A stretch of 64,000 nucleotides of DNA from Actinoplanes couchii (GCF_016862075.1 NZ_BOMG01000052.1:62001-126000); one strand, 5' to 3'; counted from the stretch's first letter, positions 7,915 to 16,002 are shown. Program-made: numbers and translations. The notes: generated from the letters alone by a model not told the origin.

Positions 7915-7935
7915 CAGATAACGGGCCGTTATCTG
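7915..7935. promoter_or_regulatory. 21-bp perfect palindrome (operator or hairpin)
   Basis: CAGATAACGG-G-CCGTTATCTG is a perfect dyad with 10-bp arms, 38 bases after the DUF3817 stop. As RNA it would be a 9-bp hairpin without a T-run. As DNA it has the length and AT-rich arms of a dimeric repressor site. Two TCCGGAA direct repeats (7878-7884 and 7891-7897) precede it. Confidence 0.5.
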
Positions 7936-7946
7936 GATTAAACACG

Positions 7947-7998
7947 CAAGACCGGCCATTGGTAAAAATCACTCGCCAAGGTCTTGATTTCTTTTCTT
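7947..7998 (+). terminator. Intrinsic terminator after the DUF3817 gene
   Basis: CAAGACC (7947-7953) pairs with GGTCTTG (7980-7986), with an inner TTGG/CCAA pairing, and is followed by the T-rich tract ATTTCTTTTCTT. A U-tract of this kind is rare in this GC-rich DNA, so it stands out. Confidence 0.6.
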
Positions 7999-8011
7999 CC
8001 GTCGATAGGTT
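7984..8011 (+). promoter_or_regulatory. Candidate vegetative promoter of the NlpC/P60 gene
   Basis: TTGATT (7984-7989), a 16-base spacer and TAGGTT (8006-8011) resemble the actinobacterial housekeeping promoter (TTGACA/TANNNT). Transcription would start near 8018, leaving a leader of about 200 bases. The -35 overlaps the 3' arm of the preceding terminator hairpin. Confidence 0.45.
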
Positions 8012-8221
8012 AATGCGGTTGGTCCGGTCCGCAGCCACAACCCCTCGGGTGGCGCCGGCCAACGCCGCCGATCAATACTTGGCGATCCGCCGTCCTGACC
8101 CCCGGGGCGGCGGTCGTTTCGTGATCCGGGCCGGGACAGCCGACGTGGACAGGGCCTCTCTTCCAGCCTCACCGTCCCGCCGACCCGGTGGGCGGCCAGC
8201 GGAAGAAAGGCCCCTGACCCA
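8012..8221 (+). other. Long structured 5' leader of the NlpC/P60 gene
   Basis: No gene is visible here. A long stem can form between GCGG-TTGG-CCGG elements (about 8015-8028) and CCGGCCAACGCCGC (about 8057-8070), enclosing GCCAC/GTGGC. Cell-wall hydrolase genes in actinobacteria often carry the ydaO c-di-AMP riboswitch, but I do not find its hallmark GGGGTGAA and GCTAACCTCGTAGGC blocks, so I do not call one. Confidence 0.35.
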
Positions 8222-9190
8222 GTGCCACACCCCCGAAACAGGTTCCGGGCGCTCGTGGTCGCGATGACGGCGTTCGCGATCACCGTCTCGGGCGGGACGG
8301 CTGCACACGCCGCTCCGACCGAGAAAGAGCTCAAGAAGAAGATCGAGGTGGCCTCGGAGAAACTCGAGGACATCTCGGAGCAGTTCAACAAGGTTCGCCT
8401 GGACATCAAGAAGACCAAGGCCGACAGCGTCAAGCTGGAGGCCTCCCTGAAGCCGGCCCAGGCCGCCCTCGACGAGGCCAAGGCCAAGGTGGGCACCATC
8501 GCCACCACCGAGTACATGCAGGGTCGCACCGGCCCGCTGACCGTGATCGTGAGCGGTGACTCGGAGAACCTGATGGAGCGCCTGGCGTTCCTGGAGCAGA
8601 TCCAGCGCACCAACCAGCAGGACATCGACACCTTCAGCGAGACCACCCAGTCGTTCGCCGACCGTAAGGCGGCGCTGGCGAGCACGCTGAAGAAGCAGCA
8701 GGCCCAGTCCACCGAGCTGGCGGCGACCGAGAAGAAGTACAAGACCGATCTCGCCGATCTGTACGAGATGCGGGAGACCGTCTACGGCAGCCCCACCGAG
8801 GGTGGCAGCGGCGGTTCCTACACCGGCAAGATCCCGACCATCGCCGGTTCGGCCGGTGTGGCGGTCACGTTCGCGTTCAAGCAGATCGGCAAGCCGTACG
8901 GTTTCGGCGACGCGGGCCCCAGCTCGTACGACTGCTCGGGTCTGACCTCGCGGTCCTGGCAGGAGGCGGGCAAGTCGCTGCCGCACAACGCCGCCGCGCA
9001 GTACAGCGCCACCGCGCGGATCAGCAAGGCCGACCTGAAGCCCGGTGACCTGGTCTTCTACCGGAACAACGCGCACGTCGCGATCTACGTCGGCGGCGGC
9101 ATGATCATCGACGCGCCGTCGGCGGGCCGGGACGTGCTGCACCGCACGATGAACATCATGACCCCGAACGGCTACGGCCGGGTCAAGTAG
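8222..9190 (+). CDS. Secreted NlpC/P60 peptidoglycan endopeptidase
   Basis: 322 residues. A signal peptide (RNRFR, then a hydrophobic core, cleavage likely after AHA at residue 30) is followed by a long coiled coil (about 33-190), a short Gly/Ser linker and an NlpC/P60 domain (about 212-322). Catalytic Cys238 (SYDCSGLTS) and His285 (AHVAIYVGGG) are present. It should cut stem-peptide bonds in the wall, like RipA-type enzymes, with the coiled coil restraining or targeting it. The start is the GTG at 8222; the nearest purine-rich site (AAAGG) is about 12 bases upstream. Confidence 0.92.
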   Translation: MPHPRNRFRALVVAMTAFAITVSGGTAAHAAPTEKELKKKIEVASEKLEDISEQFNKVRLDIKKTKADSVKLEASLKPAQAALDEAKAKVGTIATTEYMQGRTGPLTVIVSGDSENLMERLAFLEQIQRTNQQDIDTFSETTQSFADRKAALASTLKKQQAQSTELAATEKKYKTDLADLYEMRETVYGSPTEGGSGGSYTGKIPTIAGSAGVAVTFAFKQIGKPYGFGDAGPSSYDCSGLTSRSWQEAGKSLPHNAAAQYSATARISKADLKPGDLVFYRNNAHVAIYVGGGMIIDAPSAGRDVLHRTMNIMTPNGYGRVK

Positions 9191-9197
9191 CACCCCG

Positions 9198-9231
9198 GGT
9201 GCGTTCCGGTTCGATCGGACCGGAACGCACC
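9198..9231. terminator. Strong hairpin terminator after the NlpC/P60 gene
   Basis: A 13-bp perfect stem (9198-9210 with 9219-9231, core GTGCGTTCCGGT) closes an 8-base loop eight bases after the stop. There is no T-tract, as is common in actinobacteria. Confidence 0.7.
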
Positions 9232-9254
9232 GCCAGGAAGTCCCGCACCACGAA

Positions 9255-9289
9255 AAGGCCGGCGCCCCCGGATCGGGGGCACCGGCCTT
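9255..9289. terminator. Terminator of the sigma factor gene
   Basis: AAGGCCGG (9255-9262) pairs with CCGGCCTT (9282-9289), with an inner GCCCCC/GGGGGC stem. On the minus strand it is followed by CCTTTTCG, so it reads as the intrinsic terminator of the sigma gene and may also back up the terminator of the NlpC/P60 gene. Confidence 0.75.
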
Positions 9290-9308
9290 GATCGTTTCAG
9301 CGGCCGGA

Positions 9309-10310
9309 TCAGGCGGCCTGCAGGCCCTCCGCACGGGCCAGCTCACGCAGCCGGCCGAGCGCCTGGATCTCCAGCTGGCGGATCCGCTCCCGGCTGAGCG
9401 AGAAGCGCGACGCCACCTCGGTCAGCGAGTGCTCGCGGCCGTCCTCCAGCCCGTACCGCGCCCGCATGATGCCGGCCGAACGGTCGTCGAGGTGGTTGAG
9501 CAGGCCCTCGATGCGCTGGCGCTCCAGGGCGTTGAGGACGATCTCCTCGGGGCTCGGGGCGTCGCTGTCGGCCACCAGGTCACCGAGGTTGGTGTCGCCG
9601 TCGTCGCCGACCGGGGTGTCCAGCGAGACGGTGTCCTGCGCCCAGCGGGTCAGCTCGTTGACGCGTTCGACGGTCACGCCCAGAGCGGCCGCGACCTGCT
9701 CCGGCTCCGGGTCGCCGCCCAGCTCACGAACGAGCTGGCGGGTGACGTTACGCATCCGGTTGACGTCCTCGACCAGGTGCACGGGGAGCCGGACGGTGCG
9801 CTCCTGCTGGGCGATGGCCCGGCTGATCGCCTGCCGCACCCACCAGGTGGCGTAGGTGGAGAACTTGTAGCCGCGCTCGTAGTCGAACTTCTCGACCGCG
9901 CGGACCAGACCGGTGTTGCCCTCCTGGATCAGGTCCAGCATCGGCATGCCGGACCGGACGTAGCGGCGGGCGATGGACACGACCAGACGAAGGTTGGCCC
10001 GGATGAACAGGTCCTTGGCCTTCTGGCCCTCGGTGACGAGACGTTCCAGTTCCTCCCGGCTGATGCCGCGCCGGATCTCGCCCGTCTCGAGCAGGTGCTC
10101 GGCGTAGAGGCCGCCCTCGATCGCCTTGGAGAGTTCGACCTCACGTGCGGCGTCCAACAACGGCGTCCGGGAGATCTCGTGCAGGTAGACTCCGACGAGG
10201 TCGCGCTCTTCGGCAACCTGATCGGTACGCATCACGGTGCTCTTCTCCACGTTGCCCACGGTCCCCTCATTGCCGTCACTAACCCTGTTACGGGCATTAC
10301 CTGCGTCCAT
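9309..10310 (-). CDS. Group 2 (HrdD/SigB-type) RNA polymerase sigma factor
   Basis: 333 residues with sigma-70 regions 1.2 (DLVGVYLHEISRTPLL), 2 (NLRLVVSIARRYVRSGMPML, DLIQEGNTGLVRAVEKFDY, KFSTYATWWVRQAISRAI), 3 and 4 (SLTEVASRFSLSRERIRQLE). It lacks the long region 1.1 of the primary sigma factor, which fits the non-essential group 2 class (Streptomyces HrdD, mycobacterial SigB). The ATG at 10310 has GGGAGAGGG three bases upstream, so longer upstream starts are rejected. A GGAAT-N18-GTT promoter upstream suggests stress-sigma control. Confidence 0.93.
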   Translation of the reverse strand: MDAGNARNRVSDGNEGTVGNVEKSTVMRTDQVAEERDLVGVYLHEISRTPLLDAAREVELSKAIEGGLYAEHLLETGEIRRGISREELERLVTEGQKAKDLFIRANLRLVVSIARRYVRSGMPMLDLIQEGNTGLVRAVEKFDYERGYKFSTYATWWVRQAISRAIAQQERTVRLPVHLVEDVNRMRNVTRQLVRELGGDPEPEQVAAALGVTVERVNELTRWAQDTVSLDTPVGDDGDTNLGDLVADSDAPSPEEIVLNALERQRIEGLLNHLDDRSAGIMRARYGLEDGREHSLTEVASRFSLSRERIRQLEIQALGRLRELARAEGLQAA

Positions 10311-10837
10311 CAGCCCTCTCCCGTAACGTCCGCAGCTCGTGCATTGCGGTTGCTGACATCCACATAACAAATTGCTAGTCGGACTGATTCCGTCCGGTGG
10401 GTCGAAAGTGTCACGAATGCCTGGGTGGTACCTGAGAGCCCAGTGCGCGATCCCTGAGTGCGGCATCTTCGCGACCGTCGTGCTGACGGTCGGATACCCT
10501 TTGCGCGACTCATAACACCATCGGCCTCTCATCGTCACAGCGACGGGCATCACCCTGGGCGACGCGATGTCCGTCACCCCCGAGTACGTGTTTCGTGCCC
10601 GTGGGGTTCATGTGCAGCATCGGCCGAACGACAAGAGGCCTGAAACAAACGCCCCGCGAAAAGATCCGGATTCCGTGGGTGGAACCGGGGCCATCGGTCA
10701 CAATGCGCCCTGTCACTCCACACTTCACTCGCCCACTCGGGTGACGCTGCGTGGACACGGAACATTCCCAGGTGGCGGCCCGGCCTCCCGTCGAGTGAGG
10801 AAGAGCACATCCACGACGGTGTGACAGGCTGCACGTC
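10311..10837. other. 527-base intergenic region
   Basis: It separates the minus-strand sigma gene from the plus-strand SDR gene. It holds the sigma gene's promoter (see next entry), a CTGGG/CCCAG dyad around a GGTACC, and an 8-bp hairpin CGACCGTC-GTGCT-GACGGTCG (10472-10492). The short open frames here have poor codon bias and no ribosome sites, so I call no gene. Confidence 0.5.
10366..10391 (-). promoter_or_regulatory. Sigma-R/SigH-type promoter for the group 2 sigma gene
   Basis: On the minus strand GGAAT (10391-10387) and GTT (10368-10366) are separated by exactly 18 bases. This is the consensus of the thiol-oxidative-stress sigma factors SigR (Streptomyces) and SigH (mycobacteria). Those factors are known to control hrdD and sigB, the likely homologues of this gene. 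The start site would lie about 50 bases before the ATG. Confidence 0.65.
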
Positions 10838-11521
10838 ATGACCAAGACAGCTCTCGTCACCGGCGGTGCCGGCGGGCTCGGCTCCGCCACGATCGACGCT
10901 TTCCTGGCCGCCGGCTGGCGCGTGGTCGCCCCGGTGCGGCCCGGCCGGCAGAGCGCGGTTCCGGCCGGCGCCGTCGCGGTCGCGGCCGATCTCACGGTGG
11001 CGGCCGACACCGCCGCCGTGGTCGCCGAGGCGGCGGGCGACCCGGACCGGCCGCTGCGGGCGGTGGTCAACCTGGTCGGCGGATTCGCCGCGGGCGGGCT
11101 GATCGCGGACACCCCGGTCGAGGACTTCGAGGCGATGCTCGCGATGAACCTGCGGCCCACCTACCTGACCACCGCGGCGGCCCTGCCGCACCTGATCGGC
11201 GCCGGCGGTGGCTCGGTGGTCTGCGTGTCGTCCCGGGCCGCGGTCTCGCCCTTCCCCGGCGCGGCCGGTTACGTGACCGCCAAGGCCGCGGTGCTGGCGT
11301 TCGCCGCCGCGGTCGACGTCGAGTACCGCAAGCGGGGCGTGCGCTGCAACACGGTGCTGCCCAGCGTGATCGACACCCCGGCGAACCGGGCCGCCATGCC
11401 GGACGCCGACCACGGCCGCTGGGTGAGCCCGGCCGAGATCGCCGCGACGGTCCTCTTCCTCTGCTCCGACGAGTCGGCCCGGGTCAGCGGGGCACGGATC
11501 CCGGTTTACGGTCAGGCCTGA
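10838..11521 (+). CDS. Short-chain dehydrogenase/reductase
   Basis: 227 residues, classical SDR: TGGAGGLG cofactor motif near the N-terminus, NLVGGF in place of NNAG, catalytic Ser in VCVSSRAA, Tyr and Lys in GYVTAKAA. The RPGR segment after beta-2 suggests NADP(H). The substrate is unknown. Its stop overlaps the end of the convergent kinase-like gene by about 10 bases. The gene stands alone. Confidence 0.88.
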   Translation: MTKTALVTGGAGGLGSATIDAFLAAGWRVVAPVRPGRQSAVPAGAVAVAADLTVAADTAAVVAEAAGDPDRPLRAVVNLVGGFAAGGLIADTPVEDFEAMLAMNLRPTYLTTAAALPHLIGAGGGSVVCVSSRAAVSPFPGAAGYVTAKAAVLAFAAAVDVEYRKRGVRCNTVLPSVIDTPANRAAMPDADHGRWVSPAEIAATVLFLCSDESARVSGARIPVYGQA

Positions 11522-12111
11522 CCGGCTTCCAGCTCGGTACGGATCGCCTTGGTGACCTGCTCCGGGGTGCCGTTGGCGTCGATCACCACGAACCTCGGGT
11601 ACTCCGGGAGGGCGCGGTAGGCGGCGTCGGCGGCCATCAGGTAGTCCATGGTCTCGGTGTCGTAGCCGCGCCGCTCGATCCGGTCCTGGGCGACCTCGGG
11701 GTCGACGGCCAGGAAGAACATCACGTCCGGCTGCGGGAACAGGCGGTAGGCCAGCCGGGCCCGGCGGATCGCGGCCGGCCGGGCGCCGTGGGCCCGCAGA
11801 CTGGCGAACTGGCACACCGCGTACCGGTCCATCACGGCGATCTCCCGGGTCACGGCCCGGCGCAGCAGGGTCCGGACGATCGCGAACCAGCGCAGCACCG
11901 ACTCGACGGCGAGCGTCCCGCGACGGCCGAGCAGATCCTCGGCGTCGGTCCGGCCGACCATCACCGCGATCCGGCCGAACCAGTGCCGCCCCCCGGCGTT
12001 CTGCCGGTACACGGCCGGAAACCCGGCGGCTGCCAGCTCAGCGGCGACGGTGCGGGCCTGGGTGGTCTTGCCGGAGCCGTCGATACCGACCAGTGCGATC
12101 GTGCGCGGCAT
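11512..12111 (-). CDS. Thymidylate-kinase-like P-loop nucleotide kinase
   Basis: About 199 residues with a Walker A motif right at the N-terminus (ALVGIDGSGKTTQA), a DRY element (VMDRYAVCQFA) and a DPEVAQDRIERRGYDTE lid-like segment, matching the dTMP kinase family. It may be a second, specialised enzyme, since the true tmk usually sits near holB. The ATG at 12111 is preferred over one at 12165 because the 18 extra codons have poor codon bias and the P-loop normally lies near the N-terminus. Neither has a good ribosome site. Confidence 0.75.
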   Translation of the reverse strand: MPRTIALVGIDGSGKTTQARTVAAELAAAGFPAVYRQNAGGRHWFGRIAVMVGRTDAEDLLGRRGTLAVESVLRWFAIVRTLLRRAVTREIAVMDRYAVCQFASLRAHGARPAAIRRARLAYRLFPQPDVMFFLAVDPEVAQDRIERRGYDTETMDYLMAADAAYRALPEYPRFVVIDANGTPEQVTKAIRTELEAGQA

Positions 12112-12306
12112 CCGGCTGGGATATCGGGGGGCCGAAACCGGTTGGGACTGCGCCATGAGAGCCATACCAACCAACGGTAACGCCCGTCTGCACATTGCGT
12201 TCCACGGCGAAGGACCGATTCAGTCCCCCAGAATGAGCCGAGGGGGTTCAAGGCGCCGCTGCTCCGGGTAGTCGTGAACGAATCAGACACGGACAGGAGG
12301 GTCGGC

Positions 12307-12891
12307 ATGCCACACCGTGTGGACGAGGGTTTGGCCATCACCTTGAAACGGGTCGCGTCGATTCTCAAGGGCGCGGACATCCCCTTCGCCCTGGGCGGGA
12401 GCTTCGCCGTGTACGCCCGCGGCGGTTATTCCAGCGATCACGACGTGGACTTCCTGATTCGCGAGCAGGACAAGGAACGGGCTCTGCAGGAACTGTCGCA
12501 GGCCGGCTTCCAGACCGAACAGCCACCGGAGGACTGGCTGGTGAAGGTCTTCGACGAGGGCCGGATGGTGGACCTGATCTACCGGCCGGTGGAGTCGCCG
12601 GTGGACGACGCGACGCTCGCGGACACCGATCAGATCTCGGTCGAGGCGATCTACATGCCGGTGGTCTCGGCCACCCGGCTGATGGTCCACAAGCTGCTCA
12701 GCTACAGCCAGCACTACTGCGATTTCGCCACCGGGCTGCCGGTCGCCCGGTCGTTGCGCGAGCAGATCGACTGGGAGCGGGTCCGGCGGGAGACCGGCGA
12801 CTCGCCGTACGCGGAAGCGTTCTTCGTCCTTGTCGACCGGTTGGACGTCGTGCCGCACCCGGACGGGCGGGAACTGAGGGTAGGGGGATGA
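12307..12891 (+). CDS. Pol-beta-type nucleotidyltransferase-like protein
   Basis: 194 residues. The segment ALGGSFAVYARGGYSSDHDV with the following DF gives the G-G-S ... D-x-D pattern of the nucleotidyltransferase superfamily (two metal-binding acids), then a mixed alpha/beta region and a helical C-terminus. The substrate (nucleotide, aminoglycoside, RNA end) cannot be read. The ATG at 12307 has a perfect AGGAGG six bases upstream; the GTG at 12274 is rejected. It is the first gene of a tight operon with the BON and phosphoesterase genes. Confidence 0.8.
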   Translation: MPHRVDEGLAITLKRVASILKGADIPFALGGSFAVYARGGYSSDHDVDFLIREQDKERALQELSQAGFQTEQPPEDWLVKVFDEGRMVDLIYRPVESPVDDATLADTDQISVEAIYMPVVSATRLMVHKLLSYSQHYCDFATGLPVARSLREQIDWERVRRETGDSPYAEAFFVLVDRLDVVPHPDGRELRVGG

Positions 12892-12892
12892 G

Positions 12893-13141
12893 ATGACTGT
12901 TCAATTCGATCTCGAAGCCGAGATCCAGCGCCTGCTCACCGAGCACGATCGCATCGCCGAGCAGGGCATCACCGTGCACCGCCGGGAGAACGTGGTGGTG
13001 CTCGGCGGGGAGGTGGAGAGCGCCGAGCGGCGCGACGAGATCTGCCGCCAGATCACCGGGCGGTTCCCGGAGATCGAGATCACCTGCGACATCGGCATCA
13101 CCCGGGCGCAGGCGCCGAGCGAGGTGGAGGAGATTTCATGA
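12893..13141 (+). CDS. BON-domain protein
   Basis: 82 residues forming a single BON-like alpha/beta module (LEAEIQRLLTEHDRIAEQGI, then VHRRENVVVLGGEVESAERR). It has no signal peptide, so unlike OsmY-type BON proteins it should be cytosolic. The ATG lies one base after the upstream stop with AGGGGGA before it, and its stop overlaps the phosphoesterase start by 4 bases. BON domains bind lipids or small ligands; here the role is unknown. Confidence 0.78.
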   Translation: MTVQFDLEAEIQRLLTEHDRIAEQGITVHRRENVVVLGGEVESAERRDEICRQITGRFPEIEITCDIGITRAQAPSEVEEIS

Positions 13142-13881
13142 TCCGGATCGCCGCCGTGGGCGACGTCCACGTGGACAAGGACGTGGTGGGCCGCTACCGG
13201 CCCGCACTGGAACAGCTGCCGGACCGGGCCGACGCGCTGCTGATCGCCGGGGACCTGACCCGGCACGGGACACCCGACGAGGCGAAGTGCTTCGCCACCG
13301 AGTTCGGTGGCCTGGCCGTGCCGGTCGTGGTGGTGCTCGGCAACCACGATCACCAGAGCGACCAGCAGCAGCAGGTCACCGAGGTGCTGACCGACGCCGG
13401 GATCACCGTGCTGGAGTGCTCCTCGACGGTGCTGGAGATCAACGGGCACCGGCTCGGGATCGCCGGCGCGAAGGGGTTCGGCGGCGGGTTCGCCGGGGCG
13501 TGCGCCAGCAACTTCGGCGAGCGGGAGATGAAGGACTTCGTCGGGACCACCGAGGACATCGCCGACCGGCTCGGCGAGTCGCTGCGCTCGGTGCGGTGCG
13601 ACGCCCTGGTGGCGCTCACCCACTACGCGCCGGTGCCGGAGACCCTGGCCGGGGAGCCGCTGGAGATCTACCCGTTCCTGGGCTGCTACCAGCTCGGCAA
13701 TGCGATCGACTCGGCCCCGACGGCGCTGGCCCTGCACGGGCACGCGCACCACGGTTCGGAGCGCGGGCGGACACCCGGCGGGGTTCCGGTCCGGAACGTC
13801 GCGCACCCGGTGATCAAGCAGGCGTACAACGTCTACCAGTTGCTGTCCGAAACAGTGGATTCTCAACTCGTACCGGCGTAA
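13138..13881 (+). CDS. Calcineurin-like metallophosphoesterase
   Basis: 247 residues with all five family motifs: GDVHVD, GDLTRHG, GNHDH, a lone His in LTHYAP, and GHAHHG. These bind two metal ions and cut phosphoesters. Size and simple architecture fit the cytosolic class III phosphodiesterases and cyclic-nucleotide or nucleotidase-like enzymes. Translationally coupled to the BON gene (ATGA overlap). With an upstream nucleotidyltransferase, one gene may make and another remove a nucleotide modification; that is inference. Confidence 0.88.
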   Translation: MIRIAAVGDVHVDKDVVGRYRPALEQLPDRADALLIAGDLTRHGTPDEAKCFATEFGGLAVPVVVVLGNHDHQSDQQQQVTEVLTDAGITVLECSSTVLEINGHRLGIAGAKGFGGGFAGACASNFGEREMKDFVGTTEDIADRLGESLRSVRCDALVALTHYAPVPETLAGEPLEIYPFLGCYQLGNAIDSAPTALALHGHAHHGSERGRTPGGVPVRNVAHPVIKQAYNVYQLLSETVDSQLVPA

Positions 13882-13922
13882 ATCAAGGTTTCCGTTTCGG
13901 AGGGTCCGGGTATCGACTGGAC

Positions 13923-14066
13923 ATGGACCTGTTGCTCTGGATTCTCGCCGTTGTTCTCGTGGTCGCCGGTGTTCTCGCTCTCTTCCGGCGGCAGATCCTG
14001 TGGGGCGTTGTGCTGATCATCGTGGGTCTCCTGGTGGGTCCCGGCGGCGTCAGCATCTTCACCTGA
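13923..14066 (+). CDS. GPGG-motif small membrane protein
   Basis: A 47-residue protein with two hydrophobic segments (LLLWILAVVLVVAGVLAL and a second ending in the GPGGVSIF tail), separated by FRRQ. The C-terminal GPGG motif marks a small actinobacterial membrane-protein family of unknown function. The ATG at 13923 has GGAGG about 20 bases upstream, too far to be optimal. It may be co-transcribed with the phosphoesterase gene 41 bases upstream. Confidence 0.75.
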   Translation: MDLLLWILAVVLVVAGVLALFRRQILWGVVLIIVGLLVGPGGVSIFT

Positions 14067-14169
14067 TCCCCCAGCCGAAACCGCTGTACCGACCCTGAAC
14101 CGGGGTCGCCGCGGGCGCGTCCGATGCGGACTCGTCCTCGGTGACTCCGGTTCCTCCTTTTCCGGCTTC

Positions 14170-14209
14170 TCTTTCGGGCCCCGCCGGCCTTATCTTTCGG
14201 GCCCCGCCG
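14170..14209. repeat. 17-bp direct repeat upstream of the MHYT gene
   Basis: TCTTTCGGGCCCCGCCG occurs twice, at 14170-14186 and 14193-14209, with a 23-base period, 48 bases before the MHYT start. The repeat contains the palindrome GGGCCC. It may be a regulatory iteron or the trace of a local duplication. Confidence 0.5.
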
Positions 14210-14256
14210 CACAGAACGTGCGATGTACCGTCGCTGATATCTGACTCAATCCCGGC

Positions 14257-15213
14257 GTGGCCGACGTCCATCACTTCACCTACGGTGTCTACAACCCGAT
14301 AGCCGCATATCTTCTGGCGTTTCTCGGTTCCTTCCTCGGTCTGCTCTGCGCCGGCCGGGCCCGGGACGCGCGTACGCGCAGCCGCCGCAATCGCTGGCTG
14401 CTGATCGGCGCCTTCTCCATCGGAGGCGGCGGGATCTGGCTGATGCACTTCTCCGCGATGCTGGGATTCGACGTCCCGGACAGCCCGGTCCGCTACCACC
14501 TGGGACTGACCCTGCTCAGCCTGGTGTTCTCGGTGCTCACCGTCGGGGTGGGGCTGATGGTGGTCGGGCACGGCCGCCGCGGGGTGGGCAAGACCCTGGC
14601 CGCCGGGTTGATCACCGGTGGCGGCGTGATCGCCATGCACTACACCGGCATGGAGGGGATCCGACTGTCCGCGGAGGTCCACTACTCCCCGGTGCTGGTG
14701 GCCGCCTCGGCGCTGATCGCGATCGCGGCCAGCACCATCGCCCTCTGGTTCGCCGTCTCGGTGCGCGGCTGGGCCAAGGTCACCGCGGCCGCCGCGGTGA
14801 TGGGCGTCGCGGTCTGCGGGATGCACTACACCGGGATGGCCGCCATGTCGATCGAGCTGCATCCGGCGGGCGCCCCGCAGGCGGACGGCATCCGGCCGCT
14901 GAACATGCTGGTCCCGATCATCCTGATCACCACGGCCACCATCGTCGGGGTGGCGCTGAGCGCGCTGCAGGCGATGACCGAGGAGGAGTTCACCGACGGC
15001 GCCGGCACCCCGAAGCGCGGGGTGCACGCCGAACCTCCGCAGCCGTGGACGCTGAAGCAGCCGTCGGTGGGTGCCATCCGGCTCAGCCCGGCCGCCCGGG
15101 CGGTGGCCACCGGCCGGATCACCGGCGGCCGTCCCTCTCCCGGGCCACGTCCCGCGGTCCGGCCGTCACCCGCACCGGCGCCGAACGCGCCACCGGCCAC
15201 ATCCGGGAGCTGA
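14257..15213 (+). CDS. MHYT-domain sensory membrane protein
   Basis: 318 residues with about seven membrane helices (1-245) and three MHYT signatures: MHFSAM, MHYTGM, MHYTGM. MHYT domains are thought to bind copper and sense gases or redox. The cytosolic tail (250-318) is Pro/Ala-rich with no GGDEF, EAL or kinase domain, so any signal must go through a partner. Start GTG at 14257. A second MHYT protein lies at 51654-52559. Confidence 0.88.
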   Translation: MADVHHFTYGVYNPIAAYLLAFLGSFLGLLCAGRARDARTRSRRNRWLLIGAFSIGGGGIWLMHFSAMLGFDVPDSPVRYHLGLTLLSLVFSVLTVGVGLMVVGHGRRGVGKTLAAGLITGGGVIAMHYTGMEGIRLSAEVHYSPVLVAASALIAIAASTIALWFAVSVRGWAKVTAAAAVMGVAVCGMHYTGMAAMSIELHPAGAPQADGIRPLNMLVPIILITTATIVGVALSALQAMTEEEFTDGAGTPKRGVHAEPPQPWTLKQPSVGAIRLSPAARAVATGRITGGRPSPGPRPAVRPSPAPAPNAPPATSGS

Positions 15214-15255
15214 TCGAAACCCATCGCGACCGTTGATCCGGTATATCTGATCGGC

Positions 15256-15975
15256 ATGGCACCACGGATGCTGCTCTCGATGCCACTGCACGCCATCACC
15301 GAGGTGTACGGCGAAGCCGGCCTACGTGACCGATTCGCTCTGGAACTGGAGTCCTTCGACAGCGACGAGCGCAAGACCCTGACCGAGGCACTGGAGCTGG
15401 CCTCCGCACTGCACGCCGACGACCGCCGGGTCCGCGAACCCTACGTGAACCATCTGCTCCGGGTGGCCATCCGGATCATCCGCTACTACCAGGTGCGTGA
15501 TGTCGACGTGCTGGTCGCGGCACTGTTGCACGACGCCGCCGAGGACCACCCGGCCGAACTGGGCGGGGTGGACCCGGGCGGCTCGCACACCGAGATGACC
15601 GAGGCCGCGCTGGCCGAGCTGGCCCGGCGGTTCAACCCGCGGGTGGCCGAGCTGGTCCGGTCGGTCACCAACCCGGAGTACGACCCGGAGCGGGACCGGA
15701 ACGAGCAGTACCGCACCCATGTGGCGGAGAAGCTGGAGCGGGATCCGTGGGCCCGGGTGATCAAGATTTCGGACTTCACCGACAACGGGGTCGGCGTGAT
15801 TCACACCACGCTCGACAAGGCGTACCGGTCGGCCGGCAAGTACCGCCCGCTCGTCCCCACGCTGCGTGAGCTGGTCGGACGCCCGGACACACCGCTCTCC
15901 ACCCAGGCCAAGGAGCACATCCTGGACCAGCTCGACCTGGCCGAGGAACGATTCGCCGCGATCCTCGACGGGTGA
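15256..15975 (+). CDS. HD-domain hydrolase (SpoT/MESH1-like)
   Basis: 239 residues. The pattern YVNHLLRVAIRII, ALLHDAAEDHP and KISDFTDNGVG gives the metal-binding H...HD...D and the extra acidic residues of ppGpp hydrolase-type HD domains. There is no synthetase or TGS domain, as in small alarmone hydrolases. Activity on ppGpp is inferred from the fold. The start is the ATG at 15256. Confidence 0.8.
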   Translation: MAPRMLLSMPLHAITEVYGEAGLRDRFALELESFDSDERKTLTEALELASALHADDRRVREPYVNHLLRVAIRIIRYYQVRDVDVLVAALLHDAAEDHPAELGGVDPGGSHTEMTEAALAELARRFNPRVAELVRSVTNPEYDPERDRNEQYRTHVAEKLERDPWARVIKISDFTDNGVGVIHTTLDKAYRSAGKYRPLVPTLRELVGRPDTPLSTQAKEHILDQLDLAEERFAAILDG

Positions 15976-16002
15976 CCCTCGAGGTCGACCTATCGTGGGG
16001 CC

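Noticed and set aside
8012..8221. ydaO (c-di-AMP) riboswitch before the NlpC/P60 gene
   Set aside because: Expected by context, but the conserved GGGGTGAA and 3' GCTAACCTCGTAGGC blocks are not present.
10421..10500. Glycine or TPP riboswitch-like strings (CCTGAGAG, CTCTCAGG)
   Set aside because: Only short matches; the remaining conserved blocks of either class are missing and the downstream gene does not fit.
10311..10577. Longer N-terminus for the sigma factor
   Set aside because: It would include the GGAAT-N18-GTT promoter and low-quality codons; the ATG at 10310 has GGGAGAGGG.
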